Counted from the stretch's first letter, positions 26,169 through 35,993 are shown. The stretch is 64,000 bases of DNA from Blautia coccoides (GCF_034355335.1 NZ_CP136422.1:2514501-2578500); one strand, 5' to 3'. Translations and numbers: made by a program. The notes: generated from the letters alone by a model not told the origin.

Positions 26169-27158
26169 TTATTTGGTTTTTAGAGCAGTATCAAAAGCAA
26201 TACTTGAAGGATAAAAATTCATTTTTTTGATATACTCATAAGATTCAGTGATACCAAATTCACGTTCCATACCGGAGTCCTCCCATTCTACGGATAAAGG
26301 CCCCTGATAATTCATTGCATTTAGTTCTCTGATGATTCCATCAAAATCCACATCTCCATGACCAACGGAAACAAAATTCCATTTTCGTCTGGTATCACCG
26401 AAAGGCAGGTGAGACCCGAGAATCCCAGCTCTTGGGTCTGCGTTCATTTTTACATCTTTCATATGTACGTGGTAGATACGCGGGGCAAAGTCTTGGAGAA
26501 ATAGCAGCTCGCTCACTCCCTGCCAAAGTAGATGACTGGGATCATAATTAAAGCCAAGAGTGAGCCGGTTATCAAAAATATCCAGCAAATATTTAGCAGT
26601 ATAGTAGTCAAAGGCAATTTCCGTCGGATGTACTTCAAGGGCAAAACGGATGCCACACTCGTCATAAATATCAAAAATAGGCGACCAAAGGGAATGAATT
26701 TTCTGAAATCCATCTTCTATGATTTGAGGTGACGTGTTTGGAAATGAATACCAACAGGACCAAATGGGAGAACCCATAAATCCATTTACAACAGGTATCC
26801 CCATTTTTTGTGCGGCATATGCAGTTTGTATCATTTCCTTAACGGCCCATTCACGTATTTTGTCAGAATTACCGGCATATGCTGCAGGCGCAAATTGATT
26901 TAGTCTGGGATACCAATCATCGCCCACACACTGTCCTGCCAGATGGGCGGAGAGGGCAAAACATTTGAGATTATACCTATTTAGTGTTTCTTTGACATAA
27001 GGAATATAGGAGTTATCCGTCAGGGCTTTTTCTACTTGGAAATGAGCATGGGTAGCAAGCTCTATTCCATCATATCCGGCTTTTTGCGCCATAGAACATA
27101 ATTTTTCTAAAGATAAATCACCGAATTGCCCGGATGCAAGAGTTATAGGCCGATACAT
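26169..27158 (-). CDS. Sugar phosphate isomerase/epimerase-like TIM-barrel protein
   Basis: Xylose-isomerase-like TIM barrel of 329 residues (IolE/IolH/hydroxypyruvate isomerase superfamily). Metal and substrate residues appear at strand ends: EVHPTEI, NYDPSH, YHVHMKD and SVEWEDSG. ATG at 27158 has AAAGGAGGAG upstream; the longer frame would extend into the preceding gene. It follows the Gfo/Idh/MocA gene by 13 bases, so the pair forms an operon for oxidation and isomerisation of an unusual sugar, polyol or inositol. Substrate unknown. Confidence 0.82.
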   Translation of the reverse strand: MYRPITLASGQFGDLSLEKLCSMAQKAGYDGIELATHAHFQVEKALTDNSYIPYVKETLNRYNLKCFALSAHLAGQCVGDDWYPRLNQFAPAAYAGNSDKIREWAVKEMIQTAYAAQKMGIPVVNGFMGSPIWSCWYSFPNTSPQIIEDGFQKIHSLWSPIFDIYDECGIRFALEVHPTEIAFDYYTAKYLLDIFDNRLTLGFNYDPSHLLWQGVSELLFLQDFAPRIYHVHMKDVKMNADPRAGILGSHLPFGDTRRKWNFVSVGHGDVDFDGIIRELNAMNYQGPLSVEWEDSGMEREFGITESYEYIKKMNFYPSSIAFDTALKTK

Positions 27159-27171
27159 AATTTCTCCTCCT

Positions 27172-28203
27172 TTATAGAATATCGATGGTAGTTCCTGTTT
27201 GGGCTGAAGTGGCTGCGGCAAAAACGGCTCGCATAGAATGAAGGACTTCCTCACCGGAAATTTCAGGAGGAATATTTTTTCTAAGACAATTTAGCCAGGT
27301 ATCTATGACACCAGATTTGGTCTGTGTTTCATTTGTCTGTATTTTATCCAACGTGTATAAAATTCGTTCTCCATTTTTTCTTTCAATGATAAGAGAATAA
27401 GCAGGATTAGTGTAAAGATACATAACACCTTCTGTTCCATATAAAACAGTTGAGTTATCTTCAGGCCCATAACAGCTCCAGCTGGCAGCCATAGTTCCGG
27501 TGATACCGTTTTCTAATTTATAAATACAGAAAGCATTATCATCAACTTCTATAAAAGAGCCATCAGCTTTCTTTTTATCCAGAGTGCAGAGTTGAGCTGT
27601 GACTTGGGTGATATGCTGTCCGGTTAAATATTGAATAATATCGGTTTTATGAATACCCAAATCTGCCATTACTCCCATAGAAGCCTTTTGCTTGTCAAAA
27701 AACCATATTTGCCCTGGATCAATAGTCCATGTTTCGGGACCGCTATGCCTGAAGGATGTAGAGAACGTACAAAGATTACCAATGATTCCCTGCAGCAGCA
27801 GTTCTTTGGCTTTTTGATGTGTGCGGGTTAGGCGTTGGTTATGGCCAATCATTAAAAAACGTTTGTTATCTTTTGCGGTTTTTACCATAGCTTCACATTC
27901 ATCAAGTGTGATACCCATAGGCTTTTCACATAAAACATGTTTTTGAGCCGATAATGCGGCAATAGTGAGAGCGCTGTGGGTAGTGTTTGCAGTACAAATA
28001 CTGACTGCATCGATGGAAGAGTCTGCCAATAATTCTTCCCAAGAGGCAAAAGCTCTTGTGTCATAAACATCTGCAATCGTTTTGGCTCGTTCAGTGTTCA
28101 TATCATATATACCATCTATGACAACATCTTTATTTGCCGCATATTCTGGTAGATGGCGTGTCTGGGCAATTTTCCCGCAGCCGATAATACCTATATGAAT
28201 CAT
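27172..28203 (-). CDS. Gfo/Idh/MocA-family oxidoreductase
   Basis: NAD(P)-dependent sugar or inositol dehydrogenase of 343 residues. N-terminal Rossmann motif IGIIGCGKIAQTRHLPEY, then SICTANTTH and the family signature CEKPMG (Lys of EKP is catalytic). GVMADLGIHKTDII carries the later Asp and His. ATG preceded by AAAGGAG. First gene of the minus-strand operon, divergent from an ABC importer whose downstream genes include a second Gfo/Idh/MocA and TIM-barrel pair. Confidence 0.88.
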   Translation of the reverse strand: MIHIGIIGCGKIAQTRHLPEYAANKDVVIDGIYDMNTERAKTIADVYDTRAFASWEELLADSSIDAVSICTANTTHSALTIAALSAQKHVLCEKPMGITLDECEAMVKTAKDNKRFLMIGHNQRLTRTHQKAKELLLQGIIGNLCTFSTSFRHSGPETWTIDPGQIWFFDKQKASMGVMADLGIHKTDIIQYLTGQHITQVTAQLCTLDKKKADGSFIEVDDNAFCIYKLENGITGTMAASWSCYGPEDNSTVLYGTEGVMYLYTNPAYSLIIERKNGERILYTLDKIQTNETQTKSGVIDTWLNCLRKNIPPEISGEEVLHSMRAVFAAATSAQTGTTIDIL

Positions 28204-28770
28204 GTTTTCTCCTTTCTCGATAATGAATATATAGATTGTTTTATGGGAATGTACTCAGAAAAATAGAGCATGATTGAATTTATCGGATTTGAAAATCATA
28301 AATCTGGTGAAGATTCATCTGTGATATCAGACTAACATATCGAAAAAAAGCTGTCAAGAACTTTAAAAGACAGTGAATATATAAAATAATGCCAATTGAG
28401 ATTTAAAAATACACAAATTAGCCTGTAATTATCAGATATTAGTATTGCATTATTTTGGCATAGTCACTATATACAAAATATGGAGAGAAAATATGTTAAA
28501 AATGTAAGATTACAATGAAAAAATAAGAAGACTGGAGGGAAATAACAAAATTCAGAAGATAATGCAGTGCTAATTTAGAATAAGAAAGCGGATAGACCGA
28601 AAAAAAGAAACTTGTTACACTGATATCAGTCGAAGAAAAATACTTTTAAGAGCAAATGCATGGATAGGCCTATCAAACGTATCGGCGAGGAAGTAAAATC
28701 TGGTGAAAATCGACTTGTGTTATCACTCGGTGTTAGAAATACTTTAAGAGTAAGTAAAGGAGACTAAAGT
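28204..28770. promoter_or_regulatory. Divergent intergenic region with repeated motif
   Basis: A+T-rich, no gene seen. AAATCTGGTGAA occurs at 28300-28311 and 28696-28707, and similarity continues to 28332 and 28728 (about 25 of 33 bases match). One copy sits near each divergent operon. Two GATATCAG sequences (28323 and about 28622) add to the picture of shared operators. Confidence 0.4.
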
Positions 28771-30138
28771 ATGAAAAGAAGAATGATTTCGCTGTTTTTG
28801 ACAACCATATTGACGGCAGCATTGTTGTCCGGATGCGGCGGTGAACAGAAAGACAGTTCAGATTTAAAAGAAAGTAATACAACAGAAGAAGATAAAAAAC
28901 AGGAGACAGAACCAGAAGAAAAGTCTGAGACTGTAAATGACGATAACCAGGAAGAAAAACCGGAAAAGCTCGTAATGGTAATTTCATCCGAAGGTACGGG
29001 GCCTATGGAGCAGACCATCAAACAGTTCACAGAGGAGACGGGAATAGAGATTGAATTGATCTCAGAAGCTTATGATAATGTACATAACAAAATTATGACT
29101 ATGGTTGCAGGCGGAAGTCAATGCGATATTGTGTGTCTGGATACGGTATGGCCGGCAGAATTTGCAAAATCGAATTTGATACTTCCGATGGATGAATATC
29201 TGGAGCCGGGATTTGGAGATAAATTTACAGATATATCGTGGAAACAACTCCAGTATAATGGACACCAGTATGGAATACCGACAGGAAACGATGCAAAATG
29301 GTTGTTTTATAACAAAGAGATTTTAGAAAAAGCAGGTTATCATGAACCACCAAAAACATGGCAGGAACTGGGAGATATGTCTCTGAAAATGAAAGAGGAG
29401 GGGCTTGTAAAATACGGAATTGCCTGGGGAGCCAGTCAGGCCGAGGGATTGGTATGCGATTATACTGCACTGCTGTATGGATTTGGAGGACAATATCGTG
29501 AGGACGATGAGAACAGCAGTGGAAATTGGAAACTAAATAGTGAGGAATCTTTGGACGCGCTGACATGGTTTCGTGACTCCATGGAAAATGGAATCGCAGA
29601 CCCTGCTTCTACTACTTATACAGACCGTAATGTAATGAATACCTTTATGGCTGGAGATGTGGCGTTCGTAACAGGCTGGTCTTCTTATTGGACCGCGACA
29701 AATAGTGAATCAGAGTCAGCAATCGCAGGAAAGGTAGGTATGACAATGCTGCCTGGTTCTGAAAAGATGAAAAGCGGAAGTGTTGCTGGTGGAGGTGGCT
29801 ATGCTGTAGTTTCAACCACAAAGAGTACGAAATGGGCAGTAGAATTTTTGAAGCTTCTTACAGAGCCTGAGATACAGAAATCGTTTCTAGAAGGCGTTTC
29901 CCAGATGCCTACGCTGAAAGAACTGTATGAAGATGAAGAATTGACCAGTAAATTTGAAATTTTGGATATGGCATATCCACAATATGAATATGCACACTTT
30001 AGACCGATTCTGGTACAGTACCAAAACTGGAGTAATATGGTTCAGGAAAGTATACATAAAGTGATTGCTAATGGAGAGGACCCGCAAACAGTGTTGGATA
30101 GTTTACAACAGAATGTGACCAGTCAGATACAAAATTAA
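28771..30138 (+). CDS. Sugar ABC transporter, substrate-binding lipoprotein
   Basis: Extracellular family-1 binding protein of 455 residues. Signal peptide MKRRMISLFLTTILTAALL ends in lipobox LLSGC, followed by a long acidic linker. Core segments include DIVCLDTVWPAEFAKSNLIL, YGIPTGNDAKWLFYNKEIL and MAGDVAFVTGWSSYW. Ribosome site AAAGGAG. Heads an operon of importer and catabolic genes on the plus strand. Codon use and base composition are more A+T-rich than the importer at 20.5-23.7 kb, consistent with separate acquisition. Confidence 0.87.
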   Translation: MKRRMISLFLTTILTAALLSGCGGEQKDSSDLKESNTTEEDKKQETEPEEKSETVNDDNQEEKPEKLVMVISSEGTGPMEQTIKQFTEETGIEIELISEAYDNVHNKIMTMVAGGSQCDIVCLDTVWPAEFAKSNLILPMDEYLEPGFGDKFTDISWKQLQYNGHQYGIPTGNDAKWLFYNKEILEKAGYHEPPKTWQELGDMSLKMKEEGLVKYGIAWGASQAEGLVCDYTALLYGFGGQYREDDENSSGNWKLNSEESLDALTWFRDSMENGIADPASTTYTDRNVMNTFMAGDVAFVTGWSSYWTATNSESESAIAGKVGMTMLPGSEKMKSGSVAGGGGYAVVSTTKSTKWAVEFLKLLTEPEIQKSFLEGVSQMPTLKELYEDEELTSKFEILDMAYPQYEYAHFRPILVQYQNWSNMVQESIHKVIANGEDPQTVLDSLQQNVTSQIQN

Positions 30139-30148
30139 AAATAAAAAA

Positions 30149-30175
30149 ACCGGGCTGTCTGAAAGACAGTCCGGT
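30149..30175 (+). other. Intra-operon RNA hairpin
   Basis: ACCGGGCTGTCT / AGACAGTCCGGT, 12 pairs including one G-T, loop GAA, with no T-run after it. Located between binding-protein and permease genes, where such hairpins commonly protect the 5' mRNA segment and raise binding-protein output. Confidence 0.6.
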
Positions 30176-30209
30176 ATAGAGAAAAAGTATTCGGGGGGAG
30201 GAGATAGGA

Positions 30210-31103
30210 ATGAAGAAGGGTACACTTGCAAAAAGGGAGGCCCACCTTGGTATTGGCATGGTAACTCCGGCAATGCTCATTATTTTCGGATTAATGTTAT
30301 ATCCCCTTTTTTATACAATTTATCTGACAATGGTTCAGTATAATTTACTTTCAAATGTGAGCCAGGGTTTTTTGGGACTAAAACAATATGCGCGTGTTCT
30401 TACGGACGATAAGTTTTGGCATGCCATGTCAGTGACTTTGTATTTTACGGTTGTTTCTCTTGGTCTTCAGCTGATTTTAGGATTTATGGCAGCGTTATTT
30501 TTAAATATTCCTTTTCGGGGACAGAAGCTGTTAAGGGCATTAATTCTGGCACCTTGGGCAGTTCCTACAGTTGTGAACGCGCAGCTCTGGAACTGGATAT
30601 TGAATGCCAGTTATGGAGCACTGAATAAACTGCTTCTTCAGCTAGGAATTATCCGACAACCGATAGTATGGCTGGGAGAACCAAAACTGGCTCTGAATGT
30701 GATCATACTGGCGGATACCTGGAAAATGCTTCCTTTATTCATTATTATGCTCCTTGCCGGTCTTTCAACGATACCGGGAACTTATTATGAGGCAGCAAAA
30801 ATGGAGGGAGCAGGTTTTTGGCATACATTCAGGAAAATAACATTTCCGTTGCTGAAGCCCATGCTGTTGGTGATTTTAGTTCTCCGCACCACACAAACAA
30901 TTCGTGTGTTTGACGTTATTTATATGCTGACTCAGGGAGGACCGAATAACAGTACCATGACTATCAGCTATTATACATATTTCCAGACGTTCAGTCTGTT
31001 TGATTTTGGTTATGGAGCAACTATAGCAATGATAGTTGCAATACTGACTGTTTTTATTGCATTGACTTATAAGAAAATCCTAAAGGCAGACGATGTTTAT
31101 TGA
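30210..31103 (+). CDS. Sugar ABC transporter permease (MalF-like)
   Basis: Six-helix inner-membrane permease of 297 residues. EAA loop YYEAAKMEGAGFWHTFRKIT is intact. GGAGGAG ribosome site. Pairs with the next gene; no ATPase gene nearby. Confidence 0.87.
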   Translation: MKKGTLAKREAHLGIGMVTPAMLIIFGLMLYPLFYTIYLTMVQYNLLSNVSQGFLGLKQYARVLTDDKFWHAMSVTLYFTVVSLGLQLILGFMAALFLNIPFRGQKLLRALILAPWAVPTVVNAQLWNWILNASYGALNKLLLQLGIIRQPIVWLGEPKLALNVIILADTWKMLPLFIIMLLAGLSTIPGTYYEAAKMEGAGFWHTFRKITFPLLKPMLLVILVLRTTQTIRVFDVIYMLTQGGPNNSTMTISYYTYFQTFSLFDFGYGATIAMIVAILTVFIALTYKKILKADDVY

Positions 31104-31113
31104 GGAGGATGTT

Positions 31114-31998
31114 ATGAGGGAAAAAAGCAAAAAACATTTTATAAAATCGGGGCTGATCTTCTTGGGATGTTTGATCATTATATGTTGGACCGTCCTTCCA
31201 CTTATATGGATGTTTATATCCAGTATCAGCCCGGCGAAGCACCTGCTTGACATGGATGCGTCATGGTTTCCGCCCCATGCCAGTTATGAACGGTATAAAA
31301 GTATTTTATTATCCGAAACGATAATAAATAAAGGTACGATTGTCTCTTCGCCAGCGGCAGTGTTTAAACGTGCTATGTTTAACAGCATTCTCGTATCAGG
31401 TATTACAACGGTGATATCCTTGACAGTAGGTGGATTTGCGGCATACGCATTTGCCAGACTTTCTTTTCGGTTCAGAGATAAGCTTTTAATGCTTGTAATG
31501 TTCTTTCAGCTTTTGCCGCCGGTATCGCTGATGATTCCTTTGTATGTGATTTTTAAAAAAATAGGAATTATTGACAATATGATTTGTCTGGTACTTTTAT
31601 ATGTCTCATTTACATTGGCATATACCATATGGGTTATGAGCGGTTATTTTAAATCCATTTCGGCAGACTTGGAAAATTCAGCTATGATTGATGGCTGCTC
31701 ACGCATAGGAGCGTATTTTAGGGTAATTGTTCCCATTGCAAAACCAGGTTTTACAGCAGTTGGAATTCTGGCGTTTTTAATGGCATGGGATGAGTTTATG
31801 TATGCGCTTATTTTTATGAATTCACAGGCGCATAAAACGATTACGGTGGCCATTTCTGAATTTACAACAAAATTTGGTGTGGATTATGGAATGATGATGA
31901 CCGCAGGCTGCATTGCAACAGCCTTGCCGGTACTTATTTCTGTTGTATTCCAAAAAAATATTACGCAAGGACTTACAATGGGGGCTGTAAAAGAATGA
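31114..31998 (+). CDS. Sugar ABC transporter permease (MalG-like)
   Basis: Six-helix permease of about 294 residues. The EAA loop appears as LENSAMIDGCSRIGAYFRVI, with Asn-Ser replacing Glu-Ala, a modest deviation. C-terminus QGLTMGAVKE is typical of the group. ATG at 31114 follows GAGGAGG; an upstream ATG at 31093 overlaps the previous gene and lacks a site. Confidence 0.85.
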   Translation: MREKSKKHFIKSGLIFLGCLIIICWTVLPLIWMFISSISPAKHLLDMDASWFPPHASYERYKSILLSETIINKGTIVSSPAAVFKRAMFNSILVSGITTVISLTVGGFAAYAFARLSFRFRDKLLMLVMFFQLLPPVSLMIPLYVIFKKIGIIDNMICLVLLYVSFTLAYTIWVMSGYFKSISADLENSAMIDGCSRIGAYFRVIVPIAKPGFTAVGILAFLMAWDEFMYALIFMNSQAHKTITVAISEFTTKFGVDYGMMMTAGCIATALPVLISVVFQKNITQGLTMGAVKE

Positions 31999-32059
31999 TT
32001 AAAAGAAATATGAGGGTACTGAATAATTATCAAAAAAAACATAAAATTGAGGGATGATT

Positions 32060-33073
32060 ATGGAAAAAGTAAATATTGGAATTATAGGCTGCGGCAGAAT
32101 TGCACAGGACCAGACAGCAAGTGCTGTTCAACTTAAAAATACAAGAGTGGCAGCTGTTTGCGATAAAAATAAGGAAGCAGCGGAAGCATTTGCAAAGAAG
32201 TTTGGAATACCTAAGGTTTACACAGAATATGAAAAAATGCTGAGTGATCCTGAAATACAGGCTGTCTATAACTGTACACCAAATTTTTTGCATGCAAAAG
32301 TGGCCATTGACGCTGCGAGGGCTAAAAAACATGTGCTGACACAAAAGCCTTTTGCAAATACTCTGGAAGAGGCAAATGAAATCTGTAAAGCGGCCGAGGC
32401 AAATAAAATTATTTTGCAGGCAGCATTTTTCGAGCGGTTCAGAGGGTATTGCGCTGGAATAAAAAGGTGTATTGATGAGGGAAAGATAGGGGAAGTGTTA
32501 ATGATCAAGGCGCAGATGTCCCATGAGGGGATTGGAAAGTTTTATCATCCCCGTACAGAATGGTTTAGTGATACTAAGCTTGCGGGCGGCGGGTGTTTGG
32601 CAGATATGGGAGCACATCATCTGGATCTTATGCGGTGGTTTGCAGGATCAGAGGTGGATATAATAGATGCGCAGATTGGATTTTCCAAGGACTGGAACAC
32701 AGAAACGAATGCAATTGTGAATATGACCTTTAAGAACGGTGTTATGGCACAGGGACATTGGAGTTTCTCTACGATAGCACCGGATGGTGTCTGTTATGAT
32801 AAGTTTGAAATCTATGGTGATAAGGGAACTATATTTGTTACCTGCGATTCAAAAGAAGAGCCTTCTATCCGACTTGTTCAGAAAGGGGATAATCATTGGA
32901 ATGAGTATGCCTATGAAGAGGTAGACGGATTTTATGGAATGGAGGAACATTTTGCAAACTGTATTTTAGAAGATAAAACTCCTATTACTTCAGGAAAAGA
33001 TGGAATCTGCTCTGTAAAAACCATATTAGCCGCCTATGAAAGTGCCAGGACAGGACAGAGACAAAAATTGTAA
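32060..33073 (+). CDS. Gfo/Idh/MocA-family oxidoreductase
   Basis: Second dehydrogenase of this family in the island, about 337 residues. Rossmann motif VNIGIIGCGRIAQDQ, cofactor segment YNCTPNFLH and catalytic TQKPFA (Lys kept, usual Glu replaced by Gln), then GGGCLADMGAHHLDLMRWF with the conserved Asp-x-x-x-His. Start at ATG 32060 with GAGGG upstream; ATG 32054 is possible. Followed by a TIM-barrel isomerase, mirroring the divergent operon. Substrate unknown. Confidence 0.86.
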   Translation: MEKVNIGIIGCGRIAQDQTASAVQLKNTRVAAVCDKNKEAAEAFAKKFGIPKVYTEYEKMLSDPEIQAVYNCTPNFLHAKVAIDAARAKKHVLTQKPFANTLEEANEICKAAEANKIILQAAFFERFRGYCAGIKRCIDEGKIGEVLMIKAQMSHEGIGKFYHPRTEWFSDTKLAGGGCLADMGAHHLDLMRWFAGSEVDIIDAQIGFSKDWNTETNAIVNMTFKNGVMAQGHWSFSTIAPDGVCYDKFEIYGDKGTIFVTCDSKEEPSIRLVQKGDNHWNEYAYEEVDGFYGMEEHFANCILEDKTPITSGKDGICSVKTILAAYESARTGQRQKL

Positions 33074-33085
33074 GGAGGAATAAAA

Positions 33086-34000
33086 ATGAAACTGGGATGT
33101 GCATCATGGTGTTTCACGGCTCCTCATTATCAGGCACCTTATGAGCCGGCAATCCGCACTGTGGGAGAACTTGGATTTCAGGCAATCGAAATGATTGCCC
33201 ATAACGAAAAGGATGTAAAAGTATATTATACTGCGGAAAAAATAAAAGAACTGAGAAAATTAATAAACTCTTATCATATGGAAATTTCAGAGTTTGCTTT
33301 TTATACACAGATTACACAGGGGCTTGCAAGTCTTGATGATATAGTCAGAGAGGAGGCATTCCTGAAGTTTGAAGAAATGGTAAATATTGGATATGAATTG
33401 GGGACAGACATGATCAACATGGTTTCAAACTGGGTATATGGGCATGAATGTCTGGTTGATTATGTACCAAATTACTGGTCTCCTCATGTGGAAGGTGTTC
33501 CATATCAGGAATTGACTCAAAATATGACCTATCCGAATGAGATTGACTGGAACGAAGTTTGGAAACGTTATATGGATACGATTAAACGCTGCCTGGAAAT
33601 CTGCCGGAAATATAAGATGAGATTTAACGTGGAAGGCCATGCGAATGTTATTGTTGGTAATTCAGACGCAATGCTGCGAATGTTTGATTATATATCGGAT
33701 GAGGATTTGGGAATCAACCTGGACACAGCATGGCATATGATACAGAGGGAATATGTCCCCATGGTGGTGGAAAAATTAGGTGCCAGAATTTTCCATGTCC
33801 ATATGAGGGATGGAGATGGTATGATAAATTATAATCTTCCGCCGGGAAAAGGGATTAATAATTGGGAAGATACCTTGAAAGCGTTAAAAAGGACAGGATA
33901 TGACGGTGTTCTTTCTTTTGAAATGGCAGGATTTCTGCACGCGGATCAGGTAATAGCCGATTCAAAACGTTATATAGAAAGTATATTGGAAAAATTGTAA
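33086..34000 (+). CDS. Sugar phosphate isomerase/epimerase-like TIM-barrel protein
   Basis: Xylose-isomerase-like TIM barrel of 304 residues. Likely metal ligands lie in NVEGHANVIV, INLDTAWH, FHVHMRDGDG and LSFEMAG. Strong ribosome site AAGGAGGAATAAAA. Works with the preceding dehydrogenase. The gene after it was the AraC regulator now split by an insertion sequence. Confidence 0.83.
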   Translation: MKLGCASWCFTAPHYQAPYEPAIRTVGELGFQAIEMIAHNEKDVKVYYTAEKIKELRKLINSYHMEISEFAFYTQITQGLASLDDIVREEAFLKFEEMVNIGYELGTDMINMVSNWVYGHECLVDYVPNYWSPHVEGVPYQELTQNMTYPNEIDWNEVWKRYMDTIKRCLEICRKYKMRFNVEGHANVIVGNSDAMLRMFDYISDEDLGINLDTAWHMIQREYVPMVVEKLGARIFHVHMRDGDGMINYNLPPGKGINNWEDTLKALKRTGYDGVLSFEMAGFLHADQVIADSKRYIESILEKL

Positions 34001-34021
34001 GACATTAAGGGGGTGCAGATA

Positions 34022-34066
34022 TTGAATCGTGGCTTGGAAGAAAGACTGTATTTAAGTGATGACAAT
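34022..34066 (+). pseudogene. AraC regulator, N-terminal fragment cut by IS
   Basis: TTG start with AAGGGGG seven bases upstream, reading MNRGLEERLYLSDDN for 15 codons before the IS end. Joining after AAT (34064-34066) to the base after AAT at 35991-35993 restores one frame: ...SDDN then YTRSSFKIFIHEY. The inserted element would be 34067-35993. Confidence 0.55.
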
Positions 34067-34586
34067 ATATGCACCTCCCTATATAGTCAAGTCTTTTTTC
34101 CTTGAAAATCAAGGATTTTTTAATGTTTCATCAATAAATATCTCAGAAGAAAGAACCATTGGAATGGACATTTCTCTGTATCTGGTACGAAAGTAGTGGA
34201 TTTTGGGTGCACAAAATAAAACGTCTTCTCTTTTCGTTCTACATGGCCTTGTGTGTACCCATCCATCTACGGCAGCGAACCTCCCATGTCTACCAGGATC
34301 ATCAGACCATTGCTGAGTCCTAACTTCTCTCGTCCCGCCTGTCCATAACCAGGGTGTCAGCTCAGCTCCTTTACAGGGTCATGCCCTCTGGTGAATATTC
34401 CTGCCGACTACTGGCTCCATTCTTTGTTTTTTTATTACTGACTTTTTCCTGCAACAGCACCTCTCGGTGGACGTTTTCCTGTTACATTCCATTTACTTGT
34501 TTCTTCCAGCTATCATGGCTGGCCTCAGCCTTCCATTCTTTCCTTTCAAAGGCTCAGACCGGCCATGATTCACTGTTTCTTTCTCT
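34067..34586 (-). ncRNA. Candidate bridge RNA region of the IS
   Basis: Non-coding end of the element, 3' of the transposase. It contains a stem TCATGGCTGG / CCGGCCATGA (34513-34522 with 34559-34568) just after the transposase stop. IS110-family elements encode a structured bridge RNA that guides target choice, and in IS1111-type members it lies at this end. The exact RNA limits cannot be set by eye. Confidence 0.35.
34100..34121 (+). terminator. Terminator inside IS end
   Basis: CCTTGA / TCAAGG stem with an AAA loop followed by ATTTTTTA, on the plus strand. It would stop transcription of the sugar operon entering the element. Confidence 0.5.
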
Positions 34587-35876
34587 TTATGCTGCTGGCT
34601 GCATTTTAGGTCTTACAATGTCACTTAACATCTTCTGACCGTCATACTCTATGCCTTTTGTTAGTATTGTATAAAATATCCGGATCAGTTTACATGCCAC
34701 CGCTATCACCGACTGCATCTTCTTCAGGGGATTCTTTTCCCTCGTCCTGTAATAACAATGGATCTCTTTAAATTCTTTATTTTTCCCAATCACCGATATC
34801 GCAGCTTCATACAGCGCATATCTCAAACGCTTTCTTCCCCTGTGGCTGATACGACTTTCTCCATTATGCTTTCCGGAGCTGTCTGCGACAATAGCATATC
34901 CTGCCAGTTTCTGCACCTGCTTTGGATTATCAAAACGTCCAATGTCTCCAACCTCTGCAATAAAGCAGCTTACCGTTTTTATTCCAATCCCATTGATCTC
35001 CATCAGCTTATCTATATAGGCAATCTCAGAAAGTGTTTCCTCTATCTCTTCCATAAGTTCATCCATACGATTCTTATATATTTCGTAGTCATTCAACAGG
35101 TTTCGGATCTCTTTCCTGGCACTTCTTGGTGCTTCCGTATTTCCGATGCTGTGCTCCGCTGCGGTTACCAGGGTCGTTGCCCTCTTTATCCCAGCGCCTT
35201 TCAGCCTTGCATCTCTCCATATCTTATTAACACCATCCACGCCAAGCTCTTTGATATCGCAGGGCAATGGTGCCTGTTTGATTACCATCAGTCCGCTTAC
35301 TGCATCCGGATTCCTGTAAACGTCTTTGATCTCTGGAAAATAGATGCTGAACCAGCGGGCGATCCTGTTTTTGATTCTTGTAATCTCTTCCTGTGTCTGA
35401 ATACGAAGGTTGGACAAATTTCTAATTTCTGCATAAATCCCGGTTGGAATATATGGATATGAAAATCTTCCTTCATTTACCAGACCTGCAATTGTTTTTG
35501 GATCTTTACGGTCATTCTTACTCGGATTATTGTCATCCAGTTCTTTAGACTTCTTGACATGATGCGGATTCACATGTACCGGCTTCATTCCCTGTTCCTG
35601 CAGGTACGCTCCAAGGTTCAGCCAGTAGTGACCGGTTGGTTCCATTCCCGGAATCACAGCTTCCATCCCATGTTTCTCTGCTATATCGTCCATCCAGTCT
35701 TTGAATGAGGAAAATCCAGCTTCATCGTTGCTGAAGGCAAACGGTTTCTTTGAGTACTCATAATTGCGCCAGCCGAAAGCTCTTGCATAATGGGTTTCAC
35801 TTCCCACATCAATACCAACGATTAAAGTCTTTTCCGTAATAGATGCAATTTTTGCGTTCTGTGTGTTATAATTCAT
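34587..35876 (-). CDS. IS110-family transposase
   Basis: Transposase of 429 residues. The N-terminal RuvC-like DEDD domain starts VGIDVGSETHYARAF (first Asp), with GMEPTGHYW (Glu) and KNDRKDPKTIAGL (Asp pair). The C-terminal transposase-20 domain has INGIGIKTVSCFIAEVGDI, NPKQVQKLAGYAIVADSSG (with the conserved Ser) and GRKRLRYALYEAA. Both domains are full length and free of stops, so the element may be active. Confidence 0.92.
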   Translation of the reverse strand: MNYNTQNAKIASITEKTLIVGIDVGSETHYARAFGWRNYEYSKKPFAFSNDEAGFSSFKDWMDDIAEKHGMEAVIPGMEPTGHYWLNLGAYLQEQGMKPVHVNPHHVKKSKELDDNNPSKNDRKDPKTIAGLVNEGRFSYPYIPTGIYAEIRNLSNLRIQTQEEITRIKNRIARWFSIYFPEIKDVYRNPDAVSGLMVIKQAPLPCDIKELGVDGVNKIWRDARLKGAGIKRATTLVTAAEHSIGNTEAPRSARKEIRNLLNDYEIYKNRMDELMEEIEETLSEIAYIDKLMEINGIGIKTVSCFIAEVGDIGRFDNPKQVQKLAGYAIVADSSGKHNGESRISHRGRKRLRYALYEAAISVIGKNKEFKEIHCYYRTREKNPLKKMQSVIAVACKLIRIFYTILTKGIEYDGQKMLSDIVRPKMQPAA

Positions 35877-35993
35877 TTCAAGTACCTCACTGTTTAATAA
35901 GATTTTTTACTAACCGTCCAAAGTCAGTAATCTTATTTTACTCTGAGGTATTTTTTTCTCAACCTTCTTTCTCGGAATTCCTTATATTTGAAT

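Larger units (their letters stand above)
34067..35993 (-). mobile_element. IS110-family insertion sequence (IS1111-like layout)
   Basis: About 1.9 kb, with one transposase on the minus strand. Ends are placed by frame restoration of the interrupted AraC gene, not by terminal repeats, so may be off by a few bases; AAT is shared at both junctions. About 520 bases follow the transposase and only about 117 precede it, the layout of IS1111-type members. The 35883-35950 end holds inverted repeats TACCTCA/TGAGGTA and TAAGATT/AATCTTA. Confidence 0.7.

Noticed and set aside
30149..30175. Terminator between binding protein and permease
   Set aside because: The hairpin lacks a following T-run and the downstream genes clearly belong to the same importer.
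34354..34638. 94-residue plus-strand frame in the IS end
   Set aside because: It runs opposite to the transposase through its non-coding end; no ribosome site or family.
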